A stretch of DNA of 64,000 nucleotides. Origin: an uncultured Eubacteriales bacterium. GTDB taxonomy: Bacteria > Bacillota > Clostridia > Christensenellales > UBA1242. Numbering within the stretch: the first letter of the stretch is position 1; each line of letters starts with the position of its first letter. The stretch is taken from NCBI GenBank assembly GCA_949001935.1, contig CARJLX010000004.1, positions 48,594 through 112,593 of the forward strand, written 5' to 3'. Both the position numbers and the translations under genes were made by a program. The notes under the pieces were generated by a model. It searched no databases and had not been told where the DNA came from. It saw only the letters and a program-made list of their open reading frames with translations. Below, piece by piece: positions 26,801-35,944 of this stretch.

Positions 26801-29800
26801 AGCAGAGTTTTCCCAAGTATAATAAGTCGTGTTCGCTTCCGTTCTTTCTGCCCAGTGTTTACCTGTAGTAAGGACATTATCTTTCAACTTATTTTTTACA
26901 TTCAATTCAATGTTATATAGCGTTCCATCTCGCTCATCATCAATTTGCATTTCATACTTAAAGTCTTGAGCTGCAATTTCATTGCCTGTTGTGTCATTTT
27001 TATGCTTAACTGAAACAATAGGATTTGTTGAGTTATTATTACCAGCCAATATTGTTGGAAGGTAAGTACTTCCATTGTTAACTACTTCATTGAGTGTATA
27101 AATTCTATTTTCACCTTGATTTGAAATTATGCCATTTTCGTCAGGTTCAACAGCCCCTGCTTTTTCATAAACAATCTTATAGTCTGGCATTACCTTCATC
27201 ATGATGTAGAAACCTTTTGAATATGTTGTAGCATCGCCTTCTCCAATTTGGAGTTTAACAGAATAAGTCATATAAAGAAGAACATAATTCCCTTTATTTT
27301 CTGCACCTAAGCCACGAATATAATAGTCTGTTGTGTAAATTTTATCACTAGCTAAAGCTACAGTTTCTGGCGAAACTAATTCTCCATTTTCTCTCTTTTG
27401 AATTGCTGAGATAGCAAGATATCTATCAATTCCATTATTGTCTACTGTTGCATTAAATGAAGTATAAACCTCTCGAATTCTCTTAATATATTCATCACTT
27501 TCATCTAAAGCTTTATCAAGCCCAACAACATAAAGATTAAGGTTTATGTTATCATCCATAAATTCGCTATCTTTGAAAAGTTCTGCATTGCCTGTGCTTG
27601 GATGATAAACACCCATTGTTGATATAAGATTTTGTTGAGTATAAGCCTCAATATTATTTGTCTTTTCATTTACTTTAGTAGGAGTTATCTTTCCATCTTC
27701 ATCTTGAACTTCAGTAAACTCAAGTGCTTGACGAACTTGAATATCAAGGGTCAATTTATATGAATATGCAACACCACTGATTTCATAAATATTTGAAATT
27801 CGCTCTGTGGTTGCTTCACTACCTTCAACCTGCTCTAAATATTTTACAGTACTACCATCATTTGGTGAGAATTTAAAATCTTTTACTGTAAATACTTTAT
27901 CAAGATCAGACCCTGTTTGCTCTAACTGATAACTATCAAGAGTTGCACCATTGCCCGAATTGTTTTCAAATCTCAATTCTCCTGCAAATTTATCAAAATC
28001 AACATTAATTTGATTGTAAGTTAACTGAACTCTTGAAACAAGTTGTGGAGTTTTATTGAAAAGTTCTGTTGTAAAGTCTTTTGTAGCAGGTTTAAATTGT
28101 TCAGCTTTTCCTTCTTGTTCTGTAGAAGGAGTATTGCCACCTATATCTAAAATCTTGCCTTCAAGGAAAGTTCCAATATATCTATAGCCAGCCAAGCCTT
28201 TACCAAGATCTATATTAATAATTTGCCCAATATCATTTCTTGAAAGAGTTAATGGTTTTGTTGAGTAATAATATTTTTCATCTTCGAATTTTTCAAACAA
28301 CATTTCAAATTTGTCTGAAACAAGAGAAGAAATATTATCATTTTCAGATTGTCTTACAACCGAAAGATTTAACATTCTTTCATTTTCAAAAATTTGTGGA
28401 GATTCTGTCATCCTATCTGCATAGAATGATTCAACCGAACCAGACGAATCAAGATTATTGTTAACTCTATTAAAAGTTATTCCATACAAATCTTTAACAA
28501 GTATAATTGTATATTCAGCAACAACACTATTGCATGTTAACTGGAATGTAATGCGTGATTGATTTCCGTCATCATTCCATTCATATTCACTTTGTGAGCC
28601 TTCTTTTAATCTCCATGTTCCAATTTTGAAAGTTAAGTTTGATACATTAATATCTTTTCCATAAACTGTATTGCTTCCGCCAACAGATGTAAAGTGGTTA
28701 TTCAAAATTGTATAATCGCCTGCATAAACATCTGCATTTTGCATTGAGATAATATTTAATGTAAAGTTGTTTGTTACAGTAGAAATTAAACTTTCATCAA
28801 CTGTTGCTTTATAAACAACAAATCTATTATATTTACCTGAAATGTTCTTGTTTGAACTTCTTGTAATAATTGTTCCGTCATTATTTAAACCAACAATATC
28901 ATTTCCACCAACAAATACAGGTTGAGTATTGATAAAGTTATCTAGTACATTTACAAAGCTAACTCCATCTTGAAGATATTCATAACCAATCTTTCTTCCC
29001 TGAGCATCACTTTCATAAAGTTCTGTGCCCTGAGGTGCTGATGCATTAGTTTCGACAACAACATTAGGTTTTACAGTAAAGTTATATCTTGCATAGAAGG
29101 TATTATACGCAGCTCCTCCTGCCATTAATGAAACTTCAAGCAAGGCTGAACAATTTTGGATTAATCCAACTTCTTTAGTTTGAATTAAAACTTTTTCATT
29201 GTTATTGCCACTTTCAAAAGCATTCCCCCCTGAAATAGCTGTCCAAGTATATTTGATATTTTGTGATGATGGGATATCTGTTGAATTTGCAACATTAAAG
29301 ATATCTGCCTGCAACAATTCTTTTGTGTCTTCTGCAAAAATTTCATCACTTCCATCTGTTGATCTTGGCAATGTGAAAGGATTATTCCTATCGGTTGTCA
29401 CATTTGAAGAATCAAGATTAGTGATATTTTTAGTTATTGCCAAAGGCAAAGTAAATGTAAACTTTTCAGTTTTTCCATCCACAACAACCCAGAGTTCAAT
29501 ATCTAATTTGATTTCAACATCTTCAATATTGGGAAGTGCTTTAATCTTGCCATTTTCTATTGTGACAAATGAATATTTTCCTTGATTTTGAATGGTTGCC
29601 TTTGTTAAACCAAAACTATAATCAGCAGTTTCGGCACCATTCTTAACACCTATATTACCATTAATTTTAACATTCTCAATTAAATTTAATAAATCTGTCG
29701 AAGTACCTGCTTTTACACTTTCTTGAATTTGTTCATATGTTACACTTCCTTCAATTTCGATTTGAAGGGTTCCTAAAAGCCCAAATTGTGAATAGAGGTA

Positions 29801-32800
29801 AACCTCAAACAACTTATCCTTTTCAATATATTCATCTAAAATTAAGGTTAAGGTATTACTATTAATTGTTTCACCTGTTACATCAATTTCCCCTTCATTG
29901 TTGAAAATTTGTTCATAACTTTGGTTGTTATAATAAATTTCACATGAATTATTAGCAACTACACCTTTTGGATTAATGCTTAAAAGACCATATTTAAGAG
30001 TACTTGATGAACCTTCACCTTGTGCATTTCTATCTCTCAAATTAATCTTTGTGCTTATATAATTATTAACAGTCTTTTCTCTCTTAACTTTCCATTTATA
30101 AACACCATTCTCAAAAGTTAAGTCTTTGCCTGCTATATTCAAGTCTTCAAATTCAAGTTGAAGATTTGATTCTTCGTCATTAACTATAATAGTATATTCA
30201 AATTCGCCACCAACAACAGTTTGATATTCTCTTGAAAGTATTATAGTTAATTTACGATCTGTTTTAGGTGTTATTGTTACAATTGAATTGTCTGTATTAT
30301 TTTCTCTCGTGTTAAATGTAATTTCAACAAGATTTGCATAATCTGCTTGATTTTCATAAGTGTTAACACCGTCACTAACACTCTTTATTGTGTCAACAAC
30401 TGGAAGAGCAGAAAGTCTATCATCATTCTTATATACATTAAATCTAAAACTATCAAAGTTGCATGTTGTTTTATCATGAGCTTCATCAAGTTTAATCTCA
30501 ACTGGTGTGTATGAACCATCCTGGCGTTTTGCTGAAATAATGTATTCTGCATCATCTCCATAAGGGTAAACAATATTCCCTAAAGTCGCATTTGGTTTTA
30601 CACGAACTATATAATATATCTCTTGAGAGAACCCTTCACCTGATATTGTTGCCTTTAATGTCACATAAGCATAATCTGTAGCATCACCAACAAGATGATT
30701 TAATTTTAATACAACATCACCCTCTCTTGCACCTGAAGCTCCAATTTCTAGTTTTGTTAACATGTCATATGAAAGAATAGTTGCAAGATTATTTCTTGAA
30801 TAATCATTTTTGATTTCTTCAATAGCGATATTGCTTTGTTTAAATTGTGTTGAGTAATAGTATAATTTTGCTCCATCCTTAGTTTCGCTTTCGCTTGCAT
30901 AAGGAGAAGCAATAACATAATATTGTCCTGCATCTACTGCTTTAAATTTGTTTTCATCTATAAGTGTTTTGGCATTTGTTGTCAACAAGTCTTGAAGAGT
31001 TGCCTCAACATATTCATGCTCAATTTGTGCACCCTCTTCATCAAACTTATCATAATAAGCATGGACAGTTCCAATTCTTGAAACAACGCAAGGCACAAGC
31101 ATAACTATTTGCAAATCTCCTGCCCTATTAAGAACTCTTACAACTAAATATTCTTTAGGGTCACCAAGTCCAAATAAACCGCTATTCCCTATCTCTAAGA
31201 AAGTGACATCTTGGTTTGTGTTATCATCTGTATTTTGGAAAGAATAGAAATTGCTCTTACTTCTATATTGAATTGTTGAGCCTGAAGAATAATCATAGTA
31301 ATGTCTAGCAGTTTCAAACTTATAATTCTTTAAGGTAGCCACTTCATCATACAAGTTGTTCAATTTCCATTTATCTGTTGTCACTTTAAGATAGTCAACG
31401 CCATCTAAATTTTGAACTTCTGCTTTTAATATTGCATTTCCATCATTTTTTATAAATCTATCTGCTAAATCTTTATATTCAACACCGCTTTCAAACTTAA
31501 TTGTCTTTGTATCGTCAATCAAAAGCTTGTCTTGATTTGCTTCCTGAATATAAACAGTGATTTTATAAATGAAATCAGTTTCATTATATTTAAATATAGG
31601 AGTGATTGAAGTTCTTTCAATATACCAATCATCATCTCTTTGCACAATATTTATAAATGGATTACTTTCAAGTTCAAAACTAATATTACTCAAAATATTT
31701 GCAATATCCGCATTGATTTCATCACTATTATTGCTAATATCTTTGATTCTTGAAACCGAAATATAATCTTTAACTTTGTTAGAAATTTGTCCATCTAATA
31801 CAAATTTATATGAGTTTTCAATATTATTTGTATTAACATTCTCAACTTTAATATTTCTTTGAACTTTGAAATTAAAAGTGTAGAAAGGTGTAAATTGATT
31901 TTCTATGCCTTCCAAATAAAAATTAATTTTGAAGGATTTTTCTGGCACATCCCAGAAATCATAGAATTTAAAGGCCCCATTAACAATTTCACCGACTGAA
32001 ACATCAACTCCACCAGTCATTCTGTCTTTTGAAATTTTATAAGTGTTACCATCATCAACAATATAGTAATTTCCTTCTAAGCTACTAAGCAATCCGCTTA
32101 TTTGTTTAGAAGTATGTAAAGAAATATCTTCACCATTTTGATAATTTACAACAACATCTTCATTTGAATTTAATGTTTTTCCAGCCATAGCATATACATC
32201 ATTATCTTTACCAATTTCTGTTGAATTTGATTGATAAGTAACATTTGCCAAAATAGTGAAATTCATTGTAATTCTAACAACGCCTGTTTCAATCTTGTCA
32301 GTTATTATAAACTCTAACTTTTCTCCACCAACTGCAAAGTTGTGATTAAATGTCAAACCTCTAACTTCAAAATTTGTCAAATCGGCTTTAACTCTTGATA
32401 AATATTGGCTATCACTTTCTCCATTCTCCATAGCAGGCATTTCCCAAGTTCCATTTCCATTCCCAGATATGGTTATCATACCATTTTTACCAAAAAGAGA
32501 TTTGAACTTTTCTGCCTCCAAAGATTCAAGATATTGTGAAGAGAAATTAAACTTATAATTTTCTCTTAAATACTGAGTCTCTGCGATCCCATCACTATAA
32601 TATAGTTTTACAAGATAATCAAAATTAATATAACCACCAGTTTTGTTATCTTGTGTAGCATAACTAGCACCATATTTTTGAATGTCAATTATGCTTAATG
32701 ATGTTTGCTCTTTTAGAGTAATATCATTTTGTCCTTGATTTTCAAGAACATCATAAGTTTGATCACTTTCTATCTTTTGAATACCTGTTGATGAAACAAT

Positions 32801-35473
32801 CATAGTCAATTTATTTGTTGTTTCAATATAACCTGTTCCAGAACTTACTCTTGCATATAAAGTTGTTGTACCTTCTGTTGAAGGGAATGTGAATGTTGTT
32901 CCGTTAAGAGTTATAACTCTTTCATCACTTGCACCAAAAGACCAAGAATTTTTGAAAATATCTGTATTATTATGTTGATCAACTACAGTCACTTTAAAGA
33001 GTTTAATAAATTCTTCTACAGCATTACTTTCAATAACATGAGTATTTCCATCTTTTCCTACATAAGAAATTGTTAATTTTGCTCCATCATTACTGAGGCT
33101 TTGTTTAACTTGAACAGGTTCAACAAAGTTAACTGTATCACTTTCAAGAGTGATTTCCTGTGGCTCTGGGGTGTAAAGATAATAATTGCCATCAAGTATA
33201 TTTCTTTCCCAAGGTGCAAGATTTGAATTGTCAAGATCTTGCAAAGTAGCTTTTGCAAGTTTTAAATTGTCTACCTTATTTGCAAAAGTATTTTTAATAT
33301 TGAGTGTATAAGAAACTTTATGTTCTGTGTTATTTAAAACAGGATTGCTAATTGTAAAATAATTATTTATGTTTTGTGTTCCATCAGAAAGAGTTAATTG
33401 AATTCTTCCTGCGTTTATCTTTTCTACAAACACTCCCCAAGAATCGCTATTAATATCAAAAATCAACGTGATTGTTTTATCTGTTGCAGGATAACCATTT
33501 ATTCCTGAGTTGAAATAATAAATATTTCCATCTTGAACTGTAGGATCTTGAGTAGTTTCTGTTCTTAAGTCTTCAACAGATCCCTCATAGAGAGTTTTTG
33601 TGATATTTACTTTAATTGGAGAATTTACTGCTTGTATAATAATATATTTACCATCTTCTTGAACTATCTCTTTACCATCACTATCTGTTTGCACAGTTGC
33701 AAAGTAAAGTTCAAATTCCCCTGTGTCATAAACTGTAATTTCATTAGAAACTAGATAAAGGTCAAGAGGTTGAGAAGCACCAAATGTGTATGTCTGCTTA
33801 ACTGGATTTCCTCGCAAGATGTTTTTTATTGTTTCTTCACTTACGCCCTGAGCAAATCTTGCAAAGAATTTAACTGTTTTATAAACATTTTCTTCAGGAA
33901 TAACTGCAAGGTTAGATAATGCATATGTTCTTGGAACTGTATTATCTCCATCATAATCCAAAGTTATATTTATATCCTCAGTGTTAGCCCATGAAACAGG
34001 TTCGTCATTTTGAACAACAGCATTCAAGTTTATAACATAAGAAATTTCTTCATTTGCACTAGAATCTTTGAAAATCTCATAACCGCTTTCTCCCTCTATA
34101 AACAAAACTATTGTCATTCTAAATTGTTGAGAATCTTCAATATTAGAACTCAATCTCCAAAAAGCATATTGCGTATTTGGTGAAGTTGTATCAGCAAAAT
34201 AGAATTTTCTTCCATCTTTATCAACATAATCTACAACATCTCCACCAACAATATTTAATCTGTTTGAAGCATCTACCCATGTTTTACCATTATTTTCTGT
34301 ATATTCAAAACAAATGGCAACATTTTTGAGCATTGATAAAAGTTCTTCATCATTTGTCGAAATAACTTGAGCTCCTATAAAGTCATCTGCATATGGAGTA
34401 GACTGCATTGTTAACGTAAAGTTTCTACCCACGGTCATTTCCATTGTTTGACCAAATTTCAAAACATTAAAATTTTTAATAAGTGCTTTTACAATTGAAA
34501 CATCCAAAGCACATGATTTACTTCCTGAACCCGTCCCTTTCAAGAACAAAACAACTTGATTATATGCTGTTTGTTCATTCTCTTCGTTTTCCATCATAAT
34601 TTGATTATATCTATCAATTTGATTTCTTGCACTTTCAAAAGTGTATGCCATAATAGTATTATTATCACTTGGAGAATCAGCTGCAATAAAATATCTTTCA
34701 TTATTTTCATCAAAGTGAGGAACTATGTTGTTTGTAGTAGACTCAAAGAAAACTCTGCGTTCCCGCTTTTCGTTTATTGCGTCATTGAATTGATCATTGA
34801 AAAGATATGCACTATTTGCTGGGAAAAATGTGGTTTTAAGAGTAAAGTTTTCATTTAAAGTTATAGAATCAAGTTCTTTACCTGCAAAGTCAATTGCCTT
34901 AGTTTCAATACTATAAACTGGAGTATCAACAGCAATTCTAGCACTTACAGGAGAAATAAATTTATTTTGACTAGTTGCTGTGATGGTTGCAATTCCACCA
35001 GTAATCCAATTTACTAAATTATTATTTTCGTCACGATATAAGTTTCCTTCACTATCTCTTAAATATGGGTTTCTCAAAGACACAGTAAAAGGCTGTCCTA
35101 TTGTTACATATTGAGGAACTGATATGACATCATTTCTAACCTTTACAATATCGTGAACAATTCCATTTTCATCAGTTTCTTGAACTGTATATGTAATTCC
35201 ATTATCAAGCGAAAGTTCAATTCTGTTATTAGTGATAGGATCTGTACTTGAAGTTGTAGCTTCGATAGTTAAATTAAAATCACTAGTCACCTCAAACTGA
35301 TTATTTTCTGGATTGTAAATTTTTTCGTCAAGCATAAAGGAAATGCTGTCTGGATTTACAACCTTTGTTTTAAAGCCCCCTGCTAAATACACACCCAACA
35401 CTGTCATTCCTGAAACAAGAATAACACTGGAGATAACTATAGCTAAAGTTTTCCAAATCGCCCATTTTTTCAT
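23840..35473 (-). CDS. Giant surface protein (about 3,877 residues), unknown function
   Basis: One unbroken frame of 11.6 kb. The ATG at 35473 is chosen because AAAGGAGT lies 8 bases upstream; an in-frame GTG at 35482 overlaps that site. The N-terminus (MKKWAIWKTLAIVISSVILVSGMTVLG...) is a signal peptide or membrane anchor. The rest is rich in Thr, Asn, Ser, Asp and aromatic residues in alternating, beta-sheet-like patterns, has few Cys, and looks like a long chain of Ig-like or beta-sandwich modules; no exact tandem repeat is obvious. No LPXTG motif, C-terminal membrane helix, SLH or LysM domain was seen; it ends QLVKSS. The anchoring is therefore probably N-terminal. It precedes cls by 11 bases. 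Adhesin or envelope scaffold are guesses. Confidence 0.8.
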   Translation of the reverse strand: MKKWAIWKTLAIVISSVILVSGMTVLGVYLAGGFKTKVVNPDSISFMLDEKIYNPENNQFEVTSDFNLTIEATTSSTDPITNNRIELSLDNGITYTVQETDENGIVHDIVKVRNDVISVPQYVTIGQPFTVSLRNPYLRDSEGNLYRDENNNLVNWITGGIATITATSQNKFISPVSARIAVDTPVYSIETKAIDFAGKELDSITLNENFTLKTTFFPANSAYLFNDQFNDAINEKRERRVFFESTTNNIVPHFDENNERYFIAADSPSDNNTIMAYTFESARNQIDRYNQIMMENEENEQTAYNQVVLFLKGTGSGSKSCALDVSIVKALIKNFNVLKFGQTMEMTVGRNFTLTMQSTPYADDFIGAQVISTNDEELLSMLKNVAICFEYTENNGKTWVDASNRLNIVGGDVVDYVDKDGRKFYFADTTSPNTQYAFWRLSSNIEDSQQFRMTIVLFIEGESGYEIFKDSSANEEISYVINLNAVVQNDEPVSWANTEDINITLDYDGDNTVPRTYALSNLAVIPEENVYKTVKFFARFAQGVSEETIKNILRGNPVKQTYTFGASQPLDLYLVSNEITVYDTGEFELYFATVQTDSDGKEIVQEDGKYIIIQAVNSPIKVNITKTLYEGSVEDLRTETTQDPTVQDGNIYYFNSGINGYPATDKTITLIFDINSDSWGVFVEKINAGRIQLTLSDGTQNINNYFTISNPVLNNTEHKVSYTLNIKNTFANKVDNLKLAKATLQDLDNSNLAPWERNILDGNYYLYTPEPQEITLESDTVNFVEPVQVKQSLSNDGAKLTISYVGKDGNTHVIESNAVEEFIKLFKVTVVDQHNNTDIFKNSWSFGASDERVITLNGTTFTFPSTEGTTTLYARVSSGTGYIETTNKLTMIVSSTGIQKIESDQTYDVLENQGQNDITLKEQTSLSIIDIQKYGASYATQDNKTGGYINFDYLVKLYYSDGIAETQYLRENYKFNFSSQYLESLEAEKFKSLFGKNGMITISGNGNGTWEMPAMENGESDSQYLSRVKADLTNFEVRGLTFNHNFAVGGEKLEFIITDKIETGVVRITMNFTILANVTYQSNSTEIGKDNDVYAMAGKTLNSNEDVVVNYQNGEDISLHTSKQISGLLSSLEGNYYIVDDGNTYKISKDRMTGGVDVSVGEIVNGAFKFYDFWDVPEKSFKINFYLEGIENQFTPFYTFNFKVQRNIKVENVNTNNIENSYKFVLDGQISNKVKDYISVSRIKDISNNSDEINADIANILSNISFELESNPFINIVQRDDDWYIERTSITPIFKYNETDFIYKITVYIQEANQDKLLIDDTKTIKFESGVEYKDLADRFIKNDGNAILKAEVQNLDGVDYLKVTTDKWKLNNLYDEVATLKNYKFETARHYYDYSSGSTIQYRSKSNFYSFQNTDDNTNQDVTFLEIGNSGLFGLGDPKEYLVVRVLNRAGDLQIVMLVPCVVSRIGTVHAYYDKFDEEGAQIEHEYVEATLQDLLTTNAKTLIDENKFKAVDAGQYYVIASPYASESETKDGAKLYYYSTQFKQSNIAIEEIKNDYSRNNLATILSYDMLTKLEIGASGAREGDVVLKLNHLVGDATDYAYVTLKATISGEGFSQEIYYIVRVKPNATLGNIVYPYGDDAEYIISAKRQDGSYTPVEIKLDEAHDKTTCNFDSFRFNVYKNDDRLSALPVVDTIKSVSDGVNTYENQADYANLVEITFNTRENNTDNSIVTITPKTDRKLTIILSREYQTVVGGEFEYTIIVNDEESNLQLEFEDLNIAGKDLTFENGVYKWKVKREKTVNNYISTKINLRDRNAQGEGSSSTLKYGLLSINPKGVVANNSCEIYYNNQSYEQIFNNEGEIDVTGETINSNTLTLILDEYIEKDKLFEVYLYSQFGLLGTLQIEIEGSVTYEQIQESVKAGTSTDLLNLIENVKINGNIGVKNGAETADYSFGLTKATIQNQGKYSFVTIENGKIKALPNIEDVEIKLDIELWVVVDGKTEKFTFTLPLAITKNITNLDSSNVTTDRNNPFTLPRSTDGSDEIFAEDTKELLQADIFNVANSTDIPSSQNIKYTWTAISGGNAFESGNNNEKVLIQTKEVGLIQNCSALLEVSLMAGGAAYNTFYARYNFTVKPNVVVETNASAPQGTELYESDAQGRKIGYEYLQDGVSFVNVLDNFINTQPVFVGGNDIVGLNNDGTIITRSSNKNISGKYNRFVVYKATVDESLISTVTNNFTLNIISMQNADVYAGDYTILNNHFTSVGGSNTVYGKDINVSNLTFKIGTWRLKEGSQSEYEWNDDGNQSRITFQLTCNSVVAEYTIILVKDLYGITFNRVNNNLDSSGSVESFYADRMTESPQIFENERMLNLSVVRQSENDNISSLVSDKFEMLFEKFEDEKYYYSTKPLTLSRNDIGQIINIDLGKGLAGYRYIGTFLEGKILDIGGNTPSTEQEGKAEQFKPATKDFTTELFNKTPQLVSRVQLTYNQINVDFDKFAGELRFENNSGNGATLDSYQLEQTGSDLDKVFTVKDFKFSPNDGSTVKYLEQVEGSEATTERISNIYEISGVAYSYKLTLDIQVRQALEFTEVQDEDGKITPTKVNEKTNNIEAYTQQNLISTMGVYHPSTGNAELFKDSEFMDDNINLNLYVVGLDKALDESDEYIKRIREVYTSFNATVDNNGIDRYLAISAIQKRENGELVSPETVALASDKIYTTDYYIRGLGAENKGNYVLLYMTYSVKLQIGEGDATTYSKGFYIMMKVMPDYKIVYEKAGAVEPDENGIISNQGENRIYTLNEVVNNGSTYLPTILAGNNNSTNPIVSVKHKNDTTGNEIAAQDFKYEMQIDDERDGTLYNIELNVKNKLKDNVLTTGKHWAERTEANTTYYTWENSADNGEISLAGAKEVKFGVQYYRLEAQDKFGYKFVVCFALSNKNLISPTLSADNYITEGAGFDVGVKNYQLNITPGETEGESPNTTTILDIFGDDNLRGAQGQGVTILNLEGIEAFGFDKPFWEIDDMTTYENYFDKTKIGSSGGGTAKTGYKLRENTGKQSYLEHFPEFMYLRVLDIDFLYEGKSVVKEGIDIISEGNNNENQVLASDSNLYLTENTTSYNLYRQASSKYIMPSLPGYIYDDNDEVEVEIVITLGYGNGLYNKGTNLADNDIEEKHEVHAKVAVRKSTNFISYPNNVVQDGKEFNVKDYVYITRNNPDGGAATIVNDYSVYDDTLAVVVPANSSVTFSYEAFKMNGTSKEDNTSLPASGYTVEGQYIPQTYTIQNTASYDYVEYRSLSSLSGRTLEKDYFFTINVTRGDISKVKFMYNNIEIAVGNKIEGTGGSDGDNIALQPVSIGSEANKMIGYDRINIENPLRFTSNKIDSLTQYYLISIPQGDKPETGVDNRETVEYRFTQNYTVTGYFYSLKYNYSGQEKQIKDYIQINNDEKSTYVIPLANWTQGMYLTKATRSSSGGVSEANGMYDTFSNDCLNKLDFQITTSTTSGGQASGAATIDEYGNITTNKDFNISSHYITVVIRQKISGISGDWADITDFNRSNYYNHTNSKTLMLRLMPRGTSDTEISLDALKYNTTQVVLTQRVYNSGEIAYEEQIVNLPEGTDLSQATVIPKATTLWKNEVVEKQQTSTFNLKEFSAVKFNQSGVSITDADVKFMKGMPLFKKSFEYQAGSPPEGTEVDTSAIDYYEEKVGDETYVRFNDVTSQYNGYFFKASAASFENGIYKFPVTADFYYHKLTLVENTFLNEDLKVEKSNLVKDQVAFIGEDKIKASWYKHTIDGEDYWLLTSAKTTAGADYMFSGFTLSNYYEEPEDSILLNNVDDVYFSDRSSESLNEEYILMSNYKGTRLNFIVDTSGQVFTILSNFAFQLVKSS

Positions 35474-35515
35474 AACAGACACTCCTTTATGTAAATAAAT
35501 TACTTTTATAGTTTA

Positions 35516-35886
35516 CAATTTTTTAATTAAAAAGGCAAATAAATTTACATTTTGTTTAATAATATTATTAATAATATATATCAAAAATATTTAGCGATTT
35601 TTTAAAAATTAAAAAATATTTATTCCCGTTATAAACAAAGGCAAAGAAATATTTGTTATTTTATACATTAATTTACAAATAAATTAAAAAATAAAACAAC
35701 TTAAATTAATATAAAAATAATTTAATTTTTTGTGATTTTTATTAAATTTTAATATTTTTTTGCTATTTTTTATTATTTTTTATTGATTTTTAATAAATTA
35801 TTTAAAAATTATTTTTTTATTTATTTGAAATTTTTTATTATTTTTATTAAATTAAAAATTCAATTTTTTATTTTTTTAATTGTCGA
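35516..35886. other. Extremely A/T-rich divergent intergenic region
   Basis: No gene is seen between the giant gene and the ABC-F gene. Bases 35701-35880 contain only 7 G or C in 180. It consists of runs of T and A with repeated TTATTTTTTATT-like words. It probably contains the giant gene's promoter, but so many A/T hexamers match that none can be chosen. Confidence 0.6.
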
Positions 35887-35915
35887 TTGACTTTATATAT
35901 TATATCATGTATAAT
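35887..35915 (+). promoter_or_regulatory. ABC-F gene promoter
   Basis: TTGACT (35887-35892), 17 bases, TATAAT (35910-35915); TAGGAG precedes the ATG at 35945. Confidence 0.8.
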
Positions 35916-35944
35916 ATCTCAAGAAAAATATAGGAGCAAAAAAT

